Assembly (NCBI RefSeq): GCF_009002475.1
Contig: NZ_AP019860.1
Span: 9,173,547 to 9,237,546, forward strand
Reading direction: 5' to 3'
From: Candidatus Uabimicrobium amorphum
GTDB taxonomy: Bacteria; Planctomycetota; Uabimicrobiia; Uabimicrobiales; Uabimicrobiaceae
DNA length: 64,000 nucleotides
The notes beneath the pieces are model-generated. The model did not search any database and was not told the origin of the DNA. It was given only the letters and a program-made list of their open reading frames with translations. Of this stretch, positions 62,284 through 64,000 are shown piece by piece. How positions within the stretch are numbered: the stretch's first letter is position 1; the number at the start of each line of letters is the position of its first letter. A program made the position numbers and the translations under genes.

Positions 62284-62694
62284 CTAATGCTTGACGGAAC
62301 TTTGTAGTGAGGTTTTTTCAACTCTGCGATAAGTAATGTTGTTGTGTTTGAAAAAATATACTATTCGTTGGTGTAAACCATTTGTGGTATCTTCACCAAA
62401 ATATATTTCCGGTATTTTGTTTTTTCTTTGCGTTGCTTTTACAATTTGCGAAAATTCCGCGAAGGAAATTTCTTTACCCATGTACATAATTTTGTCTGCG
62501 GTTGTTTGAAAATAAATCGTTTTTAAATTTTTTTGCGTGGTTTTCTCGTTTTGCTGTTGGCTTTGTGATGTTCCCATTCCCCCATCTCCCGTAAAATCGA
62601 GAGAAGTTAAATACAATAGGGCGCCATTGAATAAACAAAAAATAGCTGCAAGAGCAGCTACCGGTTTGTGAGGTCTAACTGGTTCATCAGACAT
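62284..62694 (-). CDS. Small single-pass membrane protein, possibly ExbD/TolR-like
   Basis: The 136-residue protein has a short cytoplasmic N-terminus, one membrane helix near residues 11-30 (PVAALAAIFCLFNGALLYL), a Gly/Ser/Gln linker and a small alpha/beta domain (KIMYMGKEISFAEFSQIVK, then IPEIYFGEDTTNGLHQRIVYFFKHNNI). Topology and fold pattern are like ExbD/TolR, but the membrane helix lacks the ion-conducting Asp of those proteins, so the assignment is tentative. No ExbB-type partner is seen. It lies between a partial gene upstream and the TPR-metallopeptidase gene. Confidence 0.55.
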   Translation of the reverse strand: MSDEPVRPHKPVAALAAIFCLFNGALLYLTSLDFTGDGGMGTSQSQQQNEKTTQKNLKTIYFQTTADKIMYMGKEISFAEFSQIVKATQRKNKIPEIYFGEDTTNGLHQRIVYFFKHNNITYRRVEKTSLQSSVKH

Positions 62695-62736
62695 AGTAAT
62701 TCCTTAAATGTATAATATGTGGAAAATGTGTATGGC

Positions 62737-64000
62737 TTATGGCAATTTATCGGCCACCCATACTTGTTGTACAAAGGAATAGTGCTTGTTATTTTTGTCA
62801 ACGATAACTCCGTGTATTGTCCACATTCCCGGTGTGGGAAAAGAAATAGTGCTTTGTTGTGTTCCCGGCTTCCAATTGCTCCAAAAAGCCGTTTTTAAAA
62901 GTCTTTTGTCGCTATTTACTTTTGGGGATTCGCTCTTTAGGTTTTCAAGTTGTGTGTCTATTCGTTTATCGAGTTTGTCGAGTAAGTCTAGAAGAATATT
63001 TTCGGAGTTTAGTGTAATAAACAATGTCCCATGTTCTTCTTTATAAGTTAAAGAGCGCGTTGTGAAAAAGTAGCTGAGTAATGAAAAGGCATTTTCTCCG
63101 TTGGGTAGACCAGCGATTGTAAATGTTTGCGCCGGATATTTTTCGTAAACTTTGGGATCTACTTCGATATAAACGTTTGCCTGTTCTTCGATTTTACTTA
63201 CGAGCTGTTGGAAGGTCATTTTGGGAGATAGACCACCGACATATGTGTATTTTAAACGTTCTTTAGGAGATAAATATTCTTTGTTACTGCTGATTGTCAT
63301 AGAGCGAATAGACTTTTGTAGTAAACTCTGAGCAGGTTTATGCTGTGGTATCCATTTTAAAATCTGCTGACATAAGTATACTGCCGAAGCATGTCTATTT
63401 TTTGAAGCGTCTACTATTGCGAGAGCATAGTCCGCTTTTACTTTGTCATGTACCCATTTTTTATATAAATAGGGTAAGTTGCGTGCGTCGCTACTTTGAA
63501 TCTTGTCATTTGGCTGTGGTTTTTGGTAAACATAACTACCATTTGTGGCCCATAATAAATACTTATCATTTTTTTGCGCAAAGTCAATACCGACCTGATA
63601 TTTTTGTTGTGTATGCATTTCTGCTGGAATAGACAAACGAAAAGAACCATTTACGTGAAACTCAAAAGTATTTTGCTTTGTACCATTACTAAAGACTGTC
63701 CCTTGCCAGTGACCACTTTCTTCTATGGCAAATTCTTTCCATATCCCTAATTCTTGTGGAGGTTGTACATGATATATGTTTTCACTTCCTTGCAAGACGT
63801 ACAACACACTTTTGTCGTTTTTGGGCAAAAGTATTTTCGCGTAGTTTTTGTTAAAAGTTTTTCTTTCTGGAAAAGCTTTTTTTGCTGTTAATGTTTCATT
63901 GTCAACAAATATCTCTGCTGTGGCTCCACAACTTTGAATTTTATAGTTACCTTGTTTTTGTAACTGTAGGTAACAGGTGGCCATACCATTATTGCTGATT
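62737..64000 (-). CDS. Partial protein with STN-like domain, 5' end outside window
   Basis: The frame stays open to the right edge, so the ATG at 63984 is probably internal. The visible ~420 residues are an extracellular-type region: an N-terminal beta-rich part, a helical part with YALAIVDASKNRHASAVYLCQQILKWIPQHKPA (one TPR-like unit), then a domain like the secretin/TonB short N-terminal fold (LSPKMTFQQLVSKIEEQANVYIEVDP, then FSLLSYFFTTRSLTYKEEHGTLFITL). The C-terminal segment is a beta-domain (PGMWTIHGVIVDKNNKHYSFVQQVWV). The family is unknown. It heads the run of envelope genes that ends at 55239. Confidence 0.65.
   Translation of the reverse strand, partial: ISNNGMATCYLQLQKQGNYKIQSCGATAEIFVDNETLTAKKAFPERKTFNKNYAKILLPKNDKSVLYVLQGSENIYHVQPPQELGIWKEFAIEESGHWQGTVFSNGTKQNTFEFHVNGSFRLSIPAEMHTQQKYQVGIDFAQKNDKYLLWATNGSYVYQKPQPNDKIQSSDARNLPYLYKKWVHDKVKADYALAIVDASKNRHASAVYLCQQILKWIPQHKPAQSLLQKSIRSMTISSNKEYLSPKERLKYTYVGGLSPKMTFQQLVSKIEEQANVYIEVDPKVYEKYPAQTFTIAGLPNGENAFSLLSYFFTTRSLTYKEEHGTLFITLNSENILLDLLDKLDKRIDTQLENLKSESPKVNSDKRLLKTAFWSNWKPGTQQSTISFPTPGMWTIHGVIVDKNNKHYSFVQQVWVADKLP

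Overview
The window is AT-rich, densely coded bacterial chromosome. I see no tRNA, rRNA, CRISPR array, insertion sequence or phage gene. Hanks-type kinase domains fused to other modules, a giant TPR protein, prepilin-like proteins of GspK type, an alpha-2-macroglobulin, and many secreted proteins with little similarity to anything I recognise point to a large-genome Planctomycetota-like bacterium. The low GC would suit a lineage such as Candidatus Uabimicrobium. This placement is an inference from gene style; no marker gene in the window settles it.

Layout. 1-1.2 kb: a winged-helix gene cut by the window edge, then a decayed nucleotidyltransferase pair. 1.4-5.0 kb (minus): a TPR pseudokinase gene followed by cmoA-cmoB (tRNA wobble uridine modification). 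5.4-15.5 kb (plus): a penicillin-acylase-family hydrolase, a small membrane protein, an inverted pair of hexanucleotide arrays, an ARPP-1/DUF6569-like protein and a 1996-residue alpha-2-macroglobulin. 15.6-23.3 kb (minus): a Lys-rich/DnaJ-type zinc protein, an M64-like metalloprotease followed by an acyl-CoA ligase, and an LRR protein with two tandem degenerate kinase domains. 23.7-33.2 kb (plus): a 2855-residue TPR protein and an HTH-receiver regulator. 33.3-44.7 kb (minus): a large unknown membrane protein, a GspK-like protein with a LamG-like domain, a gene-free stretch with dRS3-like repeats, two secreted unknowns, and a secreted protein with an FrpC-like calcium-binding end. 45.1-47.1 kb (plus): a three-gene pseudopilin operon. 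47.1-51.5 kb: a small membrane protein divergent from an intact Ser/Thr kinase fused to a metallopeptidase. 51.5-55.1 kb (minus): macro domain protein, type 2 IPP isomerase, STAS-pseudokinase. 55.2-64 kb (minus): secreted unknown, second GspK-LamG protein, TPR-metallopeptidase, small ExbD-like protein, and a partial protein with an STN-like domain.

Two themes recur. First, of five kinase domains only one (gene at 47469) keeps its catalytic residues; the other four, in three genes, have lost key residues and are probably scaffolds or sensors. Second, envelope and secretion functions dominate: three minor pseudopilins, two GspK-like proteins carrying lectin-like domains, three predicted zinc metallopeptidases, an alpha-2-macroglobulin with a thioester motif, and several signal-peptide proteins. 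The least described material is the set of pseudokinase fusions, the LamG-bearing GspK proteins and the structured non-coding repeats near 8.2 and 40.3 kb.
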